NCBI RefSeq assembly: GCF_000371965.1
Contig: NZ_AQUO01000001.1
Location: forward strand, 1,682,001 to 1,746,000
Direction of reading: 5' to 3'
Length of the DNA: 64,000 nt
From: Paracoccus sp. N5
GTDB taxonomy: Bacteria; Pseudomonadota; Alphaproteobacteria; Rhodobacterales; Rhodobacteraceae
Shown here piece after piece: positions 56,693 through 64,000 of the stretch. Made by a program: the position numbers and the translations under genes. A model generated the notes under the pieces. The model saw nothing but the letters and a program-made list of their open reading frames with translations, did not search any database and had not been told where the DNA came from. How positions within the stretch are numbered: position 1 is the stretch's first letter; each line of letters begins with the position of its first letter.

Positions 56693-57685
56693 GTGACCAA
56701 GGCAAAGCTGCGGCTGGCGCTGAACGGATTTGGCCGCATCGGCCGCTCGATCCTGCGGATCTGGGCGCAGGGCGGTTACGAGGACCTGGACCTCGTGCTG
56801 ATCAACGACATCGAGCCGCTGGAGAATTGCGCCTATCTCTTCGAATACGACAGCGTCTTCGGGCCGTGGCGCGGCGCGGTGGCGGCGCGGGACGGGGCGC
56901 TGGTCGTCGATGGCCGCGCGATCCCGTTCCATTCCGCGCCGGACCTGCGGCAGCTGGACCTGTCGGGCGTCGACATCGTGCTGGAATGCACCGGCATGAC
57001 CGGCTCGCGCGCGGTGGTCGAGCGCGGCTTGCAGGCCGGCGCCGGCCGGGTGCTGATCTCGGGGCCTTCGGATCAGGCCGACGTGACCATCGTGATCGGC
57101 GCCAACCACGAAAAGCTGGCCGGGCAGAAGATCGTCTCGAACGCCTCTTGCACCACCAATGCGCTGGCGCCGCTGCTCAGGGTGCTGGATCAGGGCTTCG
57201 GCGTCGTCTCGGGGCAGATGACCACGGTGCATTGCTATACCGGCAGCCAGCCGACGGTGGACAAGCCGCGCGGCGATGCGGCGCGCTCGCGGGCGGCGGC
57301 GCTCTCCATGGTGCCGACCACGACCAGCGCCGGGCGGCTGATCGGCACGGTGCTGCCGCATCTGGCCGGCCGGGTCGCGGCCCGCGCCATCCGGGTGCCG
57401 ACCGCCAGCGTCTCCTGCATCGACCTGACCTTTGCCAGCGAGAAGCCCACCGCGGTCGCGACGGTGAACGCGCTGCTGCAAGAGGCGGCCCGGACCTCGC
57501 CGGTCTTCGGCTGGACCGAAAAGCCGCTGGTCTCCTGCGACCTGCGGGCCCGGCCCGAGTCCATCGTGCTGTGCGGGCCCGAGACCTCGGTCGCGGGCGG
57601 GCTGACGCGGGTCTTCGGCTGGTATGACAACGAATGGGGCTTTTCCACGCGGATGCTGGACATGGCCCGGCTGATGGGCCGCTAG
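56693..57685 (+). CDS. gap: Glyceraldehyde-3-phosphate dehydrogenase family protein
   Basis: 330 residues. NAD site LALNGFGRIGRSILR, catalytic Cys 153 in SNASCTTNALAPLL, and WYDNEWGFSTRMLDM near the C-terminus, all GAPDH hallmarks. The N-terminal region (ILRIWAQGGYEDLDLVLIND) is a little unlike glycolytic GapA, and an Epd (erythrose-4-phosphate dehydrogenase)-like role cannot be excluded. The start is a GTG at 56693 after GGGGAGGGGA. It converges with katG, which a hairpin terminates. Confidence 0.88.
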   Translation: MTKAKLRLALNGFGRIGRSILRIWAQGGYEDLDLVLINDIEPLENCAYLFEYDSVFGPWRGAVAARDGALVVDGRAIPFHSAPDLRQLDLSGVDIVLECTGMTGSRAVVERGLQAGAGRVLISGPSDQADVTIVIGANHEKLAGQKIVSNASCTTNALAPLLRVLDQGFGVVSGQMTTVHCYTGSQPTVDKPRGDAARSRAAALSMVPTTTSAGRLIGTVLPHLAGRVAARAIRVPTASVSCIDLTFASEKPTAVATVNALLQEAARTSPVFGWTEKPLVSCDLRARPESIVLCGPETSVAGGLTRVFGWYDNEWGFSTRMLDMARLMGR

Positions 57686-57706
57686 CCGCAGCGTAGGCAT
57701 GAAAAA

Positions 57707-57726
57707 GGGGCCGGCGAACCGGCCCC
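57707..57726 (-). terminator. Terminator between gap and katG
   Basis: GGGGCCGG (57707-57714), loop CGAA, CCGGCCCC (57719-57726). On the minus strand it is followed by CTTTTTC, so it ends katG transcription; it may also slow gap transcripts. Confidence 0.8.
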
Positions 57727-57749
57727 GATACTCATTACCTTCGCGCGTT

Positions 57750-59927
57750 TCACTGTTTCAGGTCGAACCGGTCGGCGTTCATGACCTTGGTCCAGGCGGC
57801 CCCGAAGTCGCGCACGAACTTCGCGGCATTGTCGTCCTGGGCATAGACCTCGGCATAGGCGCGCAGGATCGCATTCGAGCCGAAGACCAGATCGACCCGG
57901 GTCGCGGTATGCTTGACCTCGCCGGTCTTGCGGTCGCGGATCTCGTAGTGATCCTTGCTGGCCGGCACCCAGGCATTGCCCATGTCGGTCAGGGTGACGA
58001 AGAAGTCGTTCGTCAGCGCGCCCTCGCGGTCGGTGAAGACGCCATGCTTGCTGCCGCCATAATTGGCGCCGATGACCCGCAACCCGCCGACCAGCGCCGT
58101 CATCTCGGGCGCGGTCAGGCCCATGAGCTGGGCGCGGTCCAGGAGCATCTCCTCGGGCGAGACGACGTAATCCTGCTTCTGCCAGTTGCGGAACCCGTCG
58201 GCCAGGGGTTCCAGCACGTCGAAGGATTCCACGTCGGTCTGCTCCGCCGTGGCATCGCCGCGACCGGGCGAGAAGGGCAGGTCAAGGTCGAAGCCCGCGG
58301 CCCGTGCCGCCTGCTCGACGCCCAGGTTGCCGCCCAGCACGATCACGTCGGCAAGGCTTGCGCCGCTTTCCGCCGCGATGGGCTCCAGCACCGAAAGCAC
58401 ACGCGCCAGGCGCGGCGGCTCGTTGCCTTCCCAGTCCTTCTGCGGGGCCAGGCGGATGCGCGCGCCATTGGCGCCGCCGCGCATGTCCGAGCCGCGATAG
58501 GTCCGGGCGCTGTCCCAGGCCGTCGCCACCAGGTCGGCGGTGGACAGCCCCGAGGCCGCAATGCGCGCCTTGACCGCCGCCACGTCATAGTCGCTGCGGC
58601 CGGCGGGGATCGGGTCCTGCCAGGTCAGGTCCTCGGCCGGCACCCAGGGGCCCAGGTAGCGCGATTTCGGCCCCATGTCGCGGTGGGTCAGCTTGAACCA
58701 GCCGCGGGCGAAGGCGTCGCTGAAAGCCTCGAAATCGTTCATGAAGCGCAGCGAGATCTCGCGATAGACCGGATCGACCTTCAGCGCCATGTCGGCGTCC
58801 GTCATCATCGGCATGCGGCGGATCGAGGGGTCCTCGACATCGACCGGCATGTCCTCTTCGGCGATGCTGATCGGCTGCCATTGCGAGGCGCCGGCCGGGC
58901 TGTGGGTCAGCGTCCATTCATGCTTGAACAGCATCTGGAAGAAGCCGTTGTCCCATTGCGTCGGGTGCGTGGTCCAGGCGCCTTCCAGCCCCGAGACGAC
59001 GGTATTGCGGCCGATGCCGCGGCCCTTGGTGTTCATCCAGCCCAGGCCCTGGAACTCGGGACCGGCGGTTTCCGGGTCCGGGCTCAGGTCGGCGGCATTG
59101 CCGTTGCCGTGGCATTTGCCGACGGTATGGCCGCCGGCGGTCAGCGCCACGGTTTCCTCGTCGTTCATGCCCATGCGGGCAAAGGTCTCGCGCATCATGT
59201 TGGCGGTGGCCTGCGGGTCCGAGCGGCCGTTCACCCCCTCGGGGTTGACGTAGATCAGGCCCATCTGCACCGCGGCCAGCGGGTTCACCAGGCTTTTCGC
59301 ATCGCCCACATCGCCATAGCGGTTGTCGCTGGGCGCGAGCCATTCCTTTTCCTCGCCCCAATAGGTGTCCTTCTCGGGCGCCCAGATGTCCTCGCGGCCG
59401 AAGGCGAAGCCGAAGGTCTTGAGGCCCGCGACCTCATAGGCGACGGTGCCGGCCAGCACGATCAGGTCGGCCCAGCTAATCTTGTTGCCGTATTTCTTCT
59501 TGATCGGCCACAGCAGGCGGCGGCCCTTGTCGGTGTTGACGTTGTCGGGCCAGCTGTTCAGCGGCGCGAAACGCTGGTTGCCGGTATTGGCGCCGCCCCG
59601 GCCGTCCGAGGTGCGATAGGACCCCGCCGCATGCCAGGCGGTGCGGGCGAACATGCCGACATAGCTGCCGTAATCGGCCGGCCACCAGTCCTGGCTGTCG
59701 GTCATCAGCGCCCGCAGGTCGGCCTTCAGCGCATCGACGTCCAGCTTTTTCAGCTCTTCGCGATAGTTGAAGTCGGGGCCCAGCGGGTTCGACTTGCTGT
59801 CATGCTGATGCAGGATGTCCAGGTTCAGCGCATTGGGCCACCAGGCGGTGACCGAACTGCCCAGAGCGGTGTTGCCGCCATGCATGACCGGGCATTTCCC
59901 GGTCATCGCGATGTTGTTTCCGTCCAT
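57750..59927 (-). CDS. katG: Catalase-peroxidase
   Basis: 725 residues. N-terminal haem domain has distal Arg 95, Trp 98 and His 99 (ARTAWHAAG), proximal His 267 (LTAGGHTVGKCHG), and the Met-Tyr-Trp adduct partners Tyr 226 (MGLIYVNPEG) and Met 252, spaced exactly as in M. tuberculosis KatG (Tyr229/Met255). A C-terminal duplicate domain lacks haem ligands. It destroys hydrogen peroxide. Upstream lies a palindrome of Fur-superfamily type at 60019-60039. No oxyR gene is in the window. Confidence 0.97.
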   Translation of the reverse strand: MDGNNIAMTGKCPVMHGGNTALGSSVTAWWPNALNLDILHQHDSKSNPLGPDFNYREELKKLDVDALKADLRALMTDSQDWWPADYGSYVGMFARTAWHAAGSYRTSDGRGGANTGNQRFAPLNSWPDNVNTDKGRRLLWPIKKKYGNKISWADLIVLAGTVAYEVAGLKTFGFAFGREDIWAPEKDTYWGEEKEWLAPSDNRYGDVGDAKSLVNPLAAVQMGLIYVNPEGVNGRSDPQATANMMRETFARMGMNDEETVALTAGGHTVGKCHGNGNAADLSPDPETAGPEFQGLGWMNTKGRGIGRNTVVSGLEGAWTTHPTQWDNGFFQMLFKHEWTLTHSPAGASQWQPISIAEEDMPVDVEDPSIRRMPMMTDADMALKVDPVYREISLRFMNDFEAFSDAFARGWFKLTHRDMGPKSRYLGPWVPAEDLTWQDPIPAGRSDYDVAAVKARIAASGLSTADLVATAWDSARTYRGSDMRGGANGARIRLAPQKDWEGNEPPRLARVLSVLEPIAAESGASLADVIVLGGNLGVEQAARAAGFDLDLPFSPGRGDATAEQTDVESFDVLEPLADGFRNWQKQDYVVSPEEMLLDRAQLMGLTAPEMTALVGGLRVIGANYGGSKHGVFTDREGALTNDFFVTLTDMGNAWVPASKDHYEIRDRKTGEVKHTATRVDLVFGSNAILRAYAEVYAQDDNAAKFVRDFGAAWTKVMNADRFDLKQ

Positions 59928-60018
59928 GCTGGCTCTCCTTGCCGAGACGCTCGCGCGTATTTCCTGCGCCCGTTCTAGCAGCTTTTTGCATCATGGGAAT
60001 TTATATTTATTAATCTAA

Positions 60019-60039
60019 ATGATAATCTAAGATTATGAT
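60019..60039. promoter_or_regulatory. Palindromic operator between katG and the VOC gene
   Basis: ATGATAATCT and AGATTATGAT (9 of 10 complementary) around a central A, in strikingly A+T-rich DNA. The TGATAAT/ATTATGA arms resemble Fur/PerR-type boxes. It is 92 bases from the katG start and 37 bases from the VOC start, so it could control both. Confidence 0.5.
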
Positions 60040-60075
60040 TGCCCGGCGCGCCCGCGGGCTGCTAGCATCCGGCGC

Positions 60076-60465
60076 ATGATCCTTTCGGGCATCCATCACG
60101 CGGCGATCATCTGTTCGGATTATGCCGTCTCGCGCGATTTCTACACGCGGGTGCTGGGGCTTGCCGTGCTGGCGGAAAACCACCGCGCCGCGCGGCAATC
60201 CTGGAAGCTGGACCTGGCGCTGCCGGATGGCAGCCGGATCGAGCTGTTTTCCTTTCCCGCGCCGCCGCCGCGCCCCTCGGCGCCCGAGGCGCGGGGGCTG
60301 CGCCACCTGGCCTTCGCCACCGCCGACATGGATGCGGCCCTGCGGCACCTTCAGGCGCAGGGCGTCGCGGTCGAGCCGGTCCGGGTCGATGAATACACCG
60401 GCCGCCGCTTCACCTTCTTCAAGGATCCCGACGGCCTGCCGCTGGAGCTTTACGAGACCGGCTAG
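60076..60465 (+). CDS. VOC family protein, YaeR/GloA2-like
   Basis: 129 residues, single VOC domain very like E. coli YaeR: GIHHAAIICSDYAVSRDFYT, QSWKLDLALPDGSRIELFSF, RPSAPEARGLRHLAFATADM and RFTFFKDPDGLPLELYETG, with His, His and Glu in positions for metal. YaeR is a glyoxalase-like metalloprotein of unsettled activity. Divergent from katG; last four bases overlap the 3' end of nagA. Confidence 0.9.
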   Translation: MILSGIHHAAIICSDYAVSRDFYTRVLGLAVLAENHRAARQSWKLDLALPDGSRIELFSFPAPPPRPSAPEARGLRHLAFATADMDAALRHLQAQGVAVEPVRVDEYTGRRFTFFKDPDGLPLELYETG

Positions 60466-61574
60466 AGCCAGCTTTCCCGCAGCGCGAAATCCCGGTCCAG
60501 CAGCACGATCTCGGCCCGCCGGCCCGGCGCCAGCGCGCCATGGCTGTCCTGCAAGCCGATCAGCGCCGCCGGAACCGAGGTGGCCATGGCCAGCGCCCGT
60601 TCCGGCGCGATGCCGACCGCATGCACCAGCTTGGCCACGGCCTGCGGCAGGGTCAGGTCGGCGCCGGCCAGCGTGCCGTCGGCCAGCGTCAGCCGCCCGT
60701 CGCGGCGCAGCACCTGCCGCCCGCCCAGTTCCATCTCGGTCAGCGCGGTGCCGGCAAAGGCCATGCAATCGCTGACCAGGAAGATGCCCGCGGGCCGCGC
60801 GGCCAGCGCCAGCCGCATCACCGCCGGATGCACATGGATGCCGTCGGCGATCAGCCCGGCGCCGGCGTCGCCCGACAGCACCGCCCCGGCCAGGCCGGGC
60901 GCACGATGGCCGATCTGGCTCATGGCGTTGAACAGATGCGTGACGCAGCGCGCGCCTGCGGCCAGCGCCGCCTGCGCCTCGTCATAGGTGCAATCGCTGT
61001 GGCCCAGGCTGACCACGGCGCCGGCGCCGGCCAGCGCCGCGATCTGCTGCGGCGTCGCCGCCTCGGGCGCCAGCGTCACCATCAGCGCCGGCAGCCGGCG
61101 CGCCGCCTCGCAGAGCCGCGCCAGGTCGTCCTGATCCATCGGCCGGATCAGGCCCGGATCATGCGCGCCCTTGCGGCGCGGGTCCAGATGCGGCCCTTCC
61201 AGATGCAGGCCCAGGAAGCCCGGCACCTGCGCAGTCGCGGCGATGCCGGCGGCGATGACCTGCGCCGTCGCCTGCGCCGTGTCGGTGATCAGCGTCGGCA
61301 GGATTCCCGCCGTGCCCAGGCCGCGATGCGCGGCGCAGATATGCTTCAGCGCGGCCAGGTCGGTCGCGCCATCGACCATCACCCCGCCGCCGCCGTTCAC
61401 CTGCAGGTCCAGGAAACCCGGGGCCAGGATGCCCGCCACCGCGCGACGGCCCTGCGCCGGCGCCTCGGCTTCGGGCAGGATCGCGGCGATCACGCCATTC
61501 TCGATCACCAGCGCATGGCCGTCGAGGAAGCGGGCGCCGTCGAAGATGCGCGCGCCGGTCAGGACCTGCATCAT
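60462..61574 (-). CDS. nagA: N-acetylglucosamine-6-phosphate deacetylase
   Basis: 370 residues, amidohydrolase fold. Metal-site segments: GLHLEGPHLDPRRKGAHDP, SLGHSDCTYDEAQAAL, CVTHLFNAMSQIGHRAPGLA, and the catalytic Asp in FLVSDCMAFAG. It turns GlcNAc-6-P into glucosamine-6-P plus acetate. The start overlaps the stop of the SIS-type deaminase (61571-61574). Last gene of the operon. Confidence 0.95.
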   Translation of the reverse strand: MMQVLTGARIFDGARFLDGHALVIENGVIAAILPEAEAPAQGRRAVAGILAPGFLDLQVNGGGGVMVDGATDLAALKHICAAHRGLGTAGILPTLITDTAQATAQVIAAGIAATAQVPGFLGLHLEGPHLDPRRKGAHDPGLIRPMDQDDLARLCEAARRLPALMVTLAPEAATPQQIAALAGAGAVVSLGHSDCTYDEAQAALAAGARCVTHLFNAMSQIGHRAPGLAGAVLSGDAGAGLIADGIHVHPAVMRLALAARPAGIFLVSDCMAFAGTALTEMELGGRQVLRRDGRLTLADGTLAGADLTLPQAVAKLVHAVGIAPERALAMATSVPAALIGLQDSHGALAPGRRAEIVLLDRDFALRESWL

Positions 61575-62596
61575 ACCGTCTCCGTCACCTTGCGCAGATG
61601 CGGCGGCGTGTCGGGGTCGAAGCCGCGCCGCCGCGCCAGTTCCTCGATGAAGGCGTAAAAGCCCGCGATGGCGACCAGCGGCGCCACCAGCGGATGCAGG
61701 CCCTCGACCAGGGGCAGGGTCACGGCGCCCTCGACCTCGGCGCCGGTGATGAAGACATCGGCGCCCTGCGCCACCAGCCGCTCGGCGGTCGAGACCACAT
61801 GCGGCAGGGCGGCGTCCGGCATCCCCAGCACGAAGACCGGGAAATTCGCCTGCACGATGGCGGCCGGGCCGTGCAGCACCTCGGCGGCGGAATAGGCCTC
61901 GGCATGGATGCCGCAGGTCTCCTTGAACTTCAGCGCCGCCTCGCAGGCGATGGCAAAGCCCGGGCCGCGGCCCAGCACGAAGGCGGAACTGGCCCGCGCC
62001 AGCCGCGCCGACATCGGCGACCAGTCCAGCGCCACCGCCTGACCCAGCGCCTCGGGCAGGGCGGCGACGGCGTCACGCAGCGCGTTGTCCTCGCGCGATT
62101 CCGCCAGCAGCGACAGCAAGGCCAGCACCGAGCAGACAAAGGTCTTGGTCGCGGCCACGCTTCTTTCCTCGCCGGCCTGCAAGGGCAGGCAATGCACCGA
62201 CGACCGCGCCATCGGGCTTTCGGGATCATTGGTCACGGCGATGGTCAGCGCCCCGCTCATCGCCGCGCTGCGCATCATCTCGACCCCGTCCGGGCTGCGG
62301 CCGGATTGCGAGATGCCCAGGCAGGCCGTCCCCCCCAGCCGCAGCGGCCGGCGATAGATCGAGGCGATCGAGGGTCCGACCGAGGCGACCGGGATCCCGG
62401 CCAGCAGCTCCACCGCATATTTGATATAGGTCGCGGCATGGTCCGAGGAGCCGCGCGCGACGGTGACGACCAGGTCGGGGTCGCGGCGGCGCACGGCATC
62501 GGCCGCCTCCAGCACCGCGTCGCGCGACAGCGACAGGAAGCGCGCGGCGGCTTCCGGGATCTCGGCCACTTCGCGGGCCATGTGGGTCTGGCTCAT
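61571..62596 (-). CDS. nagB-II: SIS-domain glucosamine-6-phosphate deaminase (NagB-II type)
   Basis: 341 residues made of two SIS domains (about 25-165 and 195-325). RGSSDHAATYIKYAVELLAG and CLGISQSGRSPDGVEMMRSA are sugar-phosphate binding loops; the sequence equals the isomerase half of GlmS, without the glutaminase domain. Such proteins in Shewanella and alphaproteobacteria replace classical NagB, converting glucosamine-6-P to fructose-6-P and ammonia. Its place between the regulator and nagA supports this. Four-base overlaps at both ends. Confidence 0.88.
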   Translation of the reverse strand: MSQTHMAREVAEIPEAAARFLSLSRDAVLEAADAVRRRDPDLVVTVARGSSDHAATYIKYAVELLAGIPVASVGPSIASIYRRPLRLGGTACLGISQSGRSPDGVEMMRSAAMSGALTIAVTNDPESPMARSSVHCLPLQAGEERSVAATKTFVCSVLALLSLLAESREDNALRDAVAALPEALGQAVALDWSPMSARLARASSAFVLGRGPGFAIACEAALKFKETCGIHAEAYSAAEVLHGPAAIVQANFPVFVLGMPDAALPHVVSTAERLVAQGADVFITGAEVEGAVTLPLVEGLHPLVAPLVAIAGFYAFIEELARRRGFDPDTPPHLRKVTETV

Positions 62597-63363
62597 CCTG
62601 AGCTCCTTTCGCCCTCGGGGGCTAGCTTGAGTTCCACGGCGAAATCATAGGCGTCGCCGCGATACAGCGATCGGGTGAATTCGACGACCTGGCCCGAAGG
62701 CAGGTAAGAGATGCGCTCGATGCGCAGCCCGGCGACGCCGGGCACCACGCCCAGCAGTTCCGCGTCCTTGGCGCCCAGGTTCGCGGCCGAGATGCGCTGC
62801 ACCGCCCGCACCGGCCGCATGCCGCGCGCTTCCAGCACCGCGTAAAGCGAGGCATCGACGCCCGCCGGGTCGGGCAGGATCGCCTGCGGCAGCGAGGCGC
62901 GCTCGATGGCCAGCGGCACCCCGTCCGAGCTGCGCACCCGTTCCAGCCGCGCGACCTTCTCGCCGACGCCCAGCCCCAGCGCCATCACCTCTTCGGGGGC
63001 GGGGGCGTGCAGGCCGCGCGCGATCCAGCGGCTTTCGACGCTGCGGCCGCGCCGGGCCATGTCCTCGGTGAACGAGGTCAGAAGCGACAGCGCCTGTTCC
63101 AGCTTCTCGACCCTGGGCGCGACGAAGGTGCCCGAGCCGCGTTTCTGCACCAGCTGCCCCGAGGCGACGAGTTCCGCCACGCCCTTCCTGACGGTGACGC
63201 GCGACAGGCCGGTCATCGCCGCCAGTTCGCGTTCCGGCGGCAGGCTGTCGCCGGGCTGCAACCGGCCCTGGGCGATGGCATCGGCGATCAGCCGCTGCAA
63301 TTGCAGGTAAAGCGGGCCGCTGCCGGTCTCCTCAAAGGCGCTGGCGTTGAAGATCTCGCCCAT
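62593..63363 (-). CDS. nagR: GntR-family regulator of GlcNAc utilisation (NagR/YvoA type)
   Basis: 256 residues: GntR winged helix (about 18-80; LYLQLQRLIADAIAQGRLQP, SLPPERELAAMTGLSRVTVR) and a C-terminal UTRA effector domain (about 95-245; FTRSLYRGDAYDFAVELKL). HutC/YvoA-type members sense phosphorylated amino sugars. It is inside the nag operon, so it probably autoregulates. ATG 63363 overlaps the kinase stop (TGATG); the GTG at 63366 is a possible alternative. Confidence 0.88.
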   Translation of the reverse strand: MGEIFNASAFEETGSGPLYLQLQRLIADAIAQGRLQPGDSLPPERELAAMTGLSRVTVRKGVAELVASGQLVQKRGSGTFVAPRVEKLEQALSLLTSFTEDMARRGRSVESRWIARGLHAPAPEEVMALGLGVGEKVARLERVRSSDGVPLAIERASLPQAILPDPAGVDASLYAVLEARGMRPVRAVQRISAANLGAKDAELLGVVPGVAGLRIERISYLPSGQVVEFTRSLYRGDAYDFAVELKLAPEGERSSG

Positions 63364-64000
63364 CACGCCTCCTGCCGGGCCAGCAGCAGCGCCCCGTCCA
63401 GCCCCGAGCCCAGCGGCGCCCGCATCGGCCAGCGCCCGGAGAGCCGCCGGGCGTAATGCGCGCCCAGCCCGCCCAGAAACACCACCGGCAACCCGCGCCC
63501 GGCCTGCAGCCTGTCGATCATGCTGCCGATCTCGGCCACGGCGGCGGTCATGATGCGCTCGGCCGCCGGGTCGGTGCCGGCGACGATGCGGGGCGCGAAA
63601 CAGCCGAATTCCGCCGGCCGGGCGCGCAGGCCGAAGGAGATCACGCCCTCGATGCCGCCCAGCTCATCCAGCACCGCCTGCAACAGCGGCGTCATCGGCG
63701 CGAATCCGTCCTCGGCCCGCAGCGCCTCGGCCAGCAGCGCCCGGCCCAGCACCGCGCCGCTGCCCTCGTCGCCCAGAAGGAAGCCGCGCCCGCCATATTG
63801 CCGCATCGTGCCGCCGGCCTGCACCGCGAAGACCGAGCCGGTGCCCATCGCCGCGACGATGCCGTCGGCCGTCCCCAGCGCCCCCACCGCCGCCGTCACC
63901 GCATCGGTGACGATTCGCGTGCGGCGGAACGGCAGCATCGCCTGCAAGCGCCGGGCCGAGGCGGTGACATTGGCCCCGGCCAGGCCCAGCACCGCCGTCA
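63363..64000 (-). CDS. N-acetylglucosamine kinase, BadF/BadG family (5' end outside window)
   Basis: At least 209 residues of the C-terminal part of an ASKHA-fold kinase. MGTGSVFAVQAGGTMRQYGG and the conserved LLGDEGSGAVLGRALLAEAL are typical of the BadF/BadG/BcrA-type GlcNAc/glucosamine kinases (NagK-like); PVVFLGGLGAHYARRL is the adenosine motif. It would form GlcNAc-6-P from cytoplasmic GlcNAc, feeding nagA. The frame runs off the right edge of the window, so the N-terminal phosphate-1 region is not seen. Confidence 0.85.
   Translation of the reverse strand, partial: TAVLGLAGANVTASARRLQAMLPFRRTRIVTDAVTAAVGALGTADGIVAAMGTGSVFAVQAGGTMRQYGGRGFLLGDEGSGAVLGRALLAEALRAEDGFAPMTPLLQAVLDELGGIEGVISFGLRARPAEFGCFAPRIVAGTDPAAERIMTAAVAEIGSMIDRLQAGRGLPVVFLGGLGAHYARRLSGRWPMRAPLGSGLDGALLLARQEA

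Overview
The window looks like a chromosomal segment of a Paracoccus-type alphaproteobacterium (Rhodobacteraceae). It is very G+C-rich, densely packed, and full of 4-base ATGA/GTGA overlaps between neighbouring genes. The strongest clue is the bc1 operon (Rieske, cytochrome b, cytochrome c1): its cytochrome c1 carries a long Ala/Glu/Pro-rich acidic N-terminal domain, a hallmark of Paracoccus, with the rest of the protein close to the P. denitrificans enzyme. The c1 sequence differs enough that the species is probably not P. denitrificans itself.

Layout. 1-4.6 kb (minus): the end of an iron-containing alcohol dehydrogenase gene, then a four-gene Mla/MCE lipid-transport operon. 4.8-6.7 kb: divergent metR and metF with candidate MetR sites between them. 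6.7-7.5 kb: a gene-poor scar with the tail of an IS transposase. 7.5-12.7 kb: DUF2235 hydrolase, PLP decarboxylase with a divergent Lrp regulator, rsmD with a ferredoxin reductase, and a peroxiredoxin. 12.7-16.5 kb: an HxlR regulator divergent from a five-gene coupled operon (DUF1428, two-domain VOC, YceI, two GSTs). 16.5-26.6 kb: valS, cbiX, a DUF4202 gene, NnrU, a divergent pair that together corresponds to the bifunctional tRNA enzyme MnmC, rhomboid, aminotransferase, accA. 26.6-33.3 kb: moaE, moaD, pgsA, truncated haemoglobin, uvrC, SDR, a 36-residue membrane protein, S49 peptidase, ribokinase. 33.4-41.0 kb: petABC (fbcFBC), radC, dnaJ, dnaK.

41.2-51.2 kb is the most distinctive region: an ABC-2 polysaccharide export permease facing cysQ, kdsB, galU, galE, two tandem GT2 glycosyltransferases, a GT14-type/DUF5927 glycosyltransferase and a sulfotransferase that may contain two sulfotransferase-like modules. 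I read it as a candidate pathway for a sulfated, Kdo-linked surface polysaccharide, with CysQ clearing the PAP by-product of sulfation. 51.2-56.3 kb (minus): EamA transporter, queG, GST, mtgA, DUF1269 protein, orphan ChoX-like binding protein. 56.5 kb: a CAU-anticodon tRNA. 56.7-60.5 kb: GAPDH, katG and a YaeR-like VOC protein with a palindromic operator between the last two. 60.5-64 kb (minus): an N-acetylglucosamine catabolic operon (kinase, GntR regulator, SIS-type deaminase, nagA).

A second theme is a small interspersed repeat, GGGTATTTG followed by an A-rich tail, seen eight times. It lies downstream of genes, most often just after a G+C-rich hairpin and in the orientation of the gene that ends there. 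No CRISPR array, prophage or complete insertion sequence was seen.
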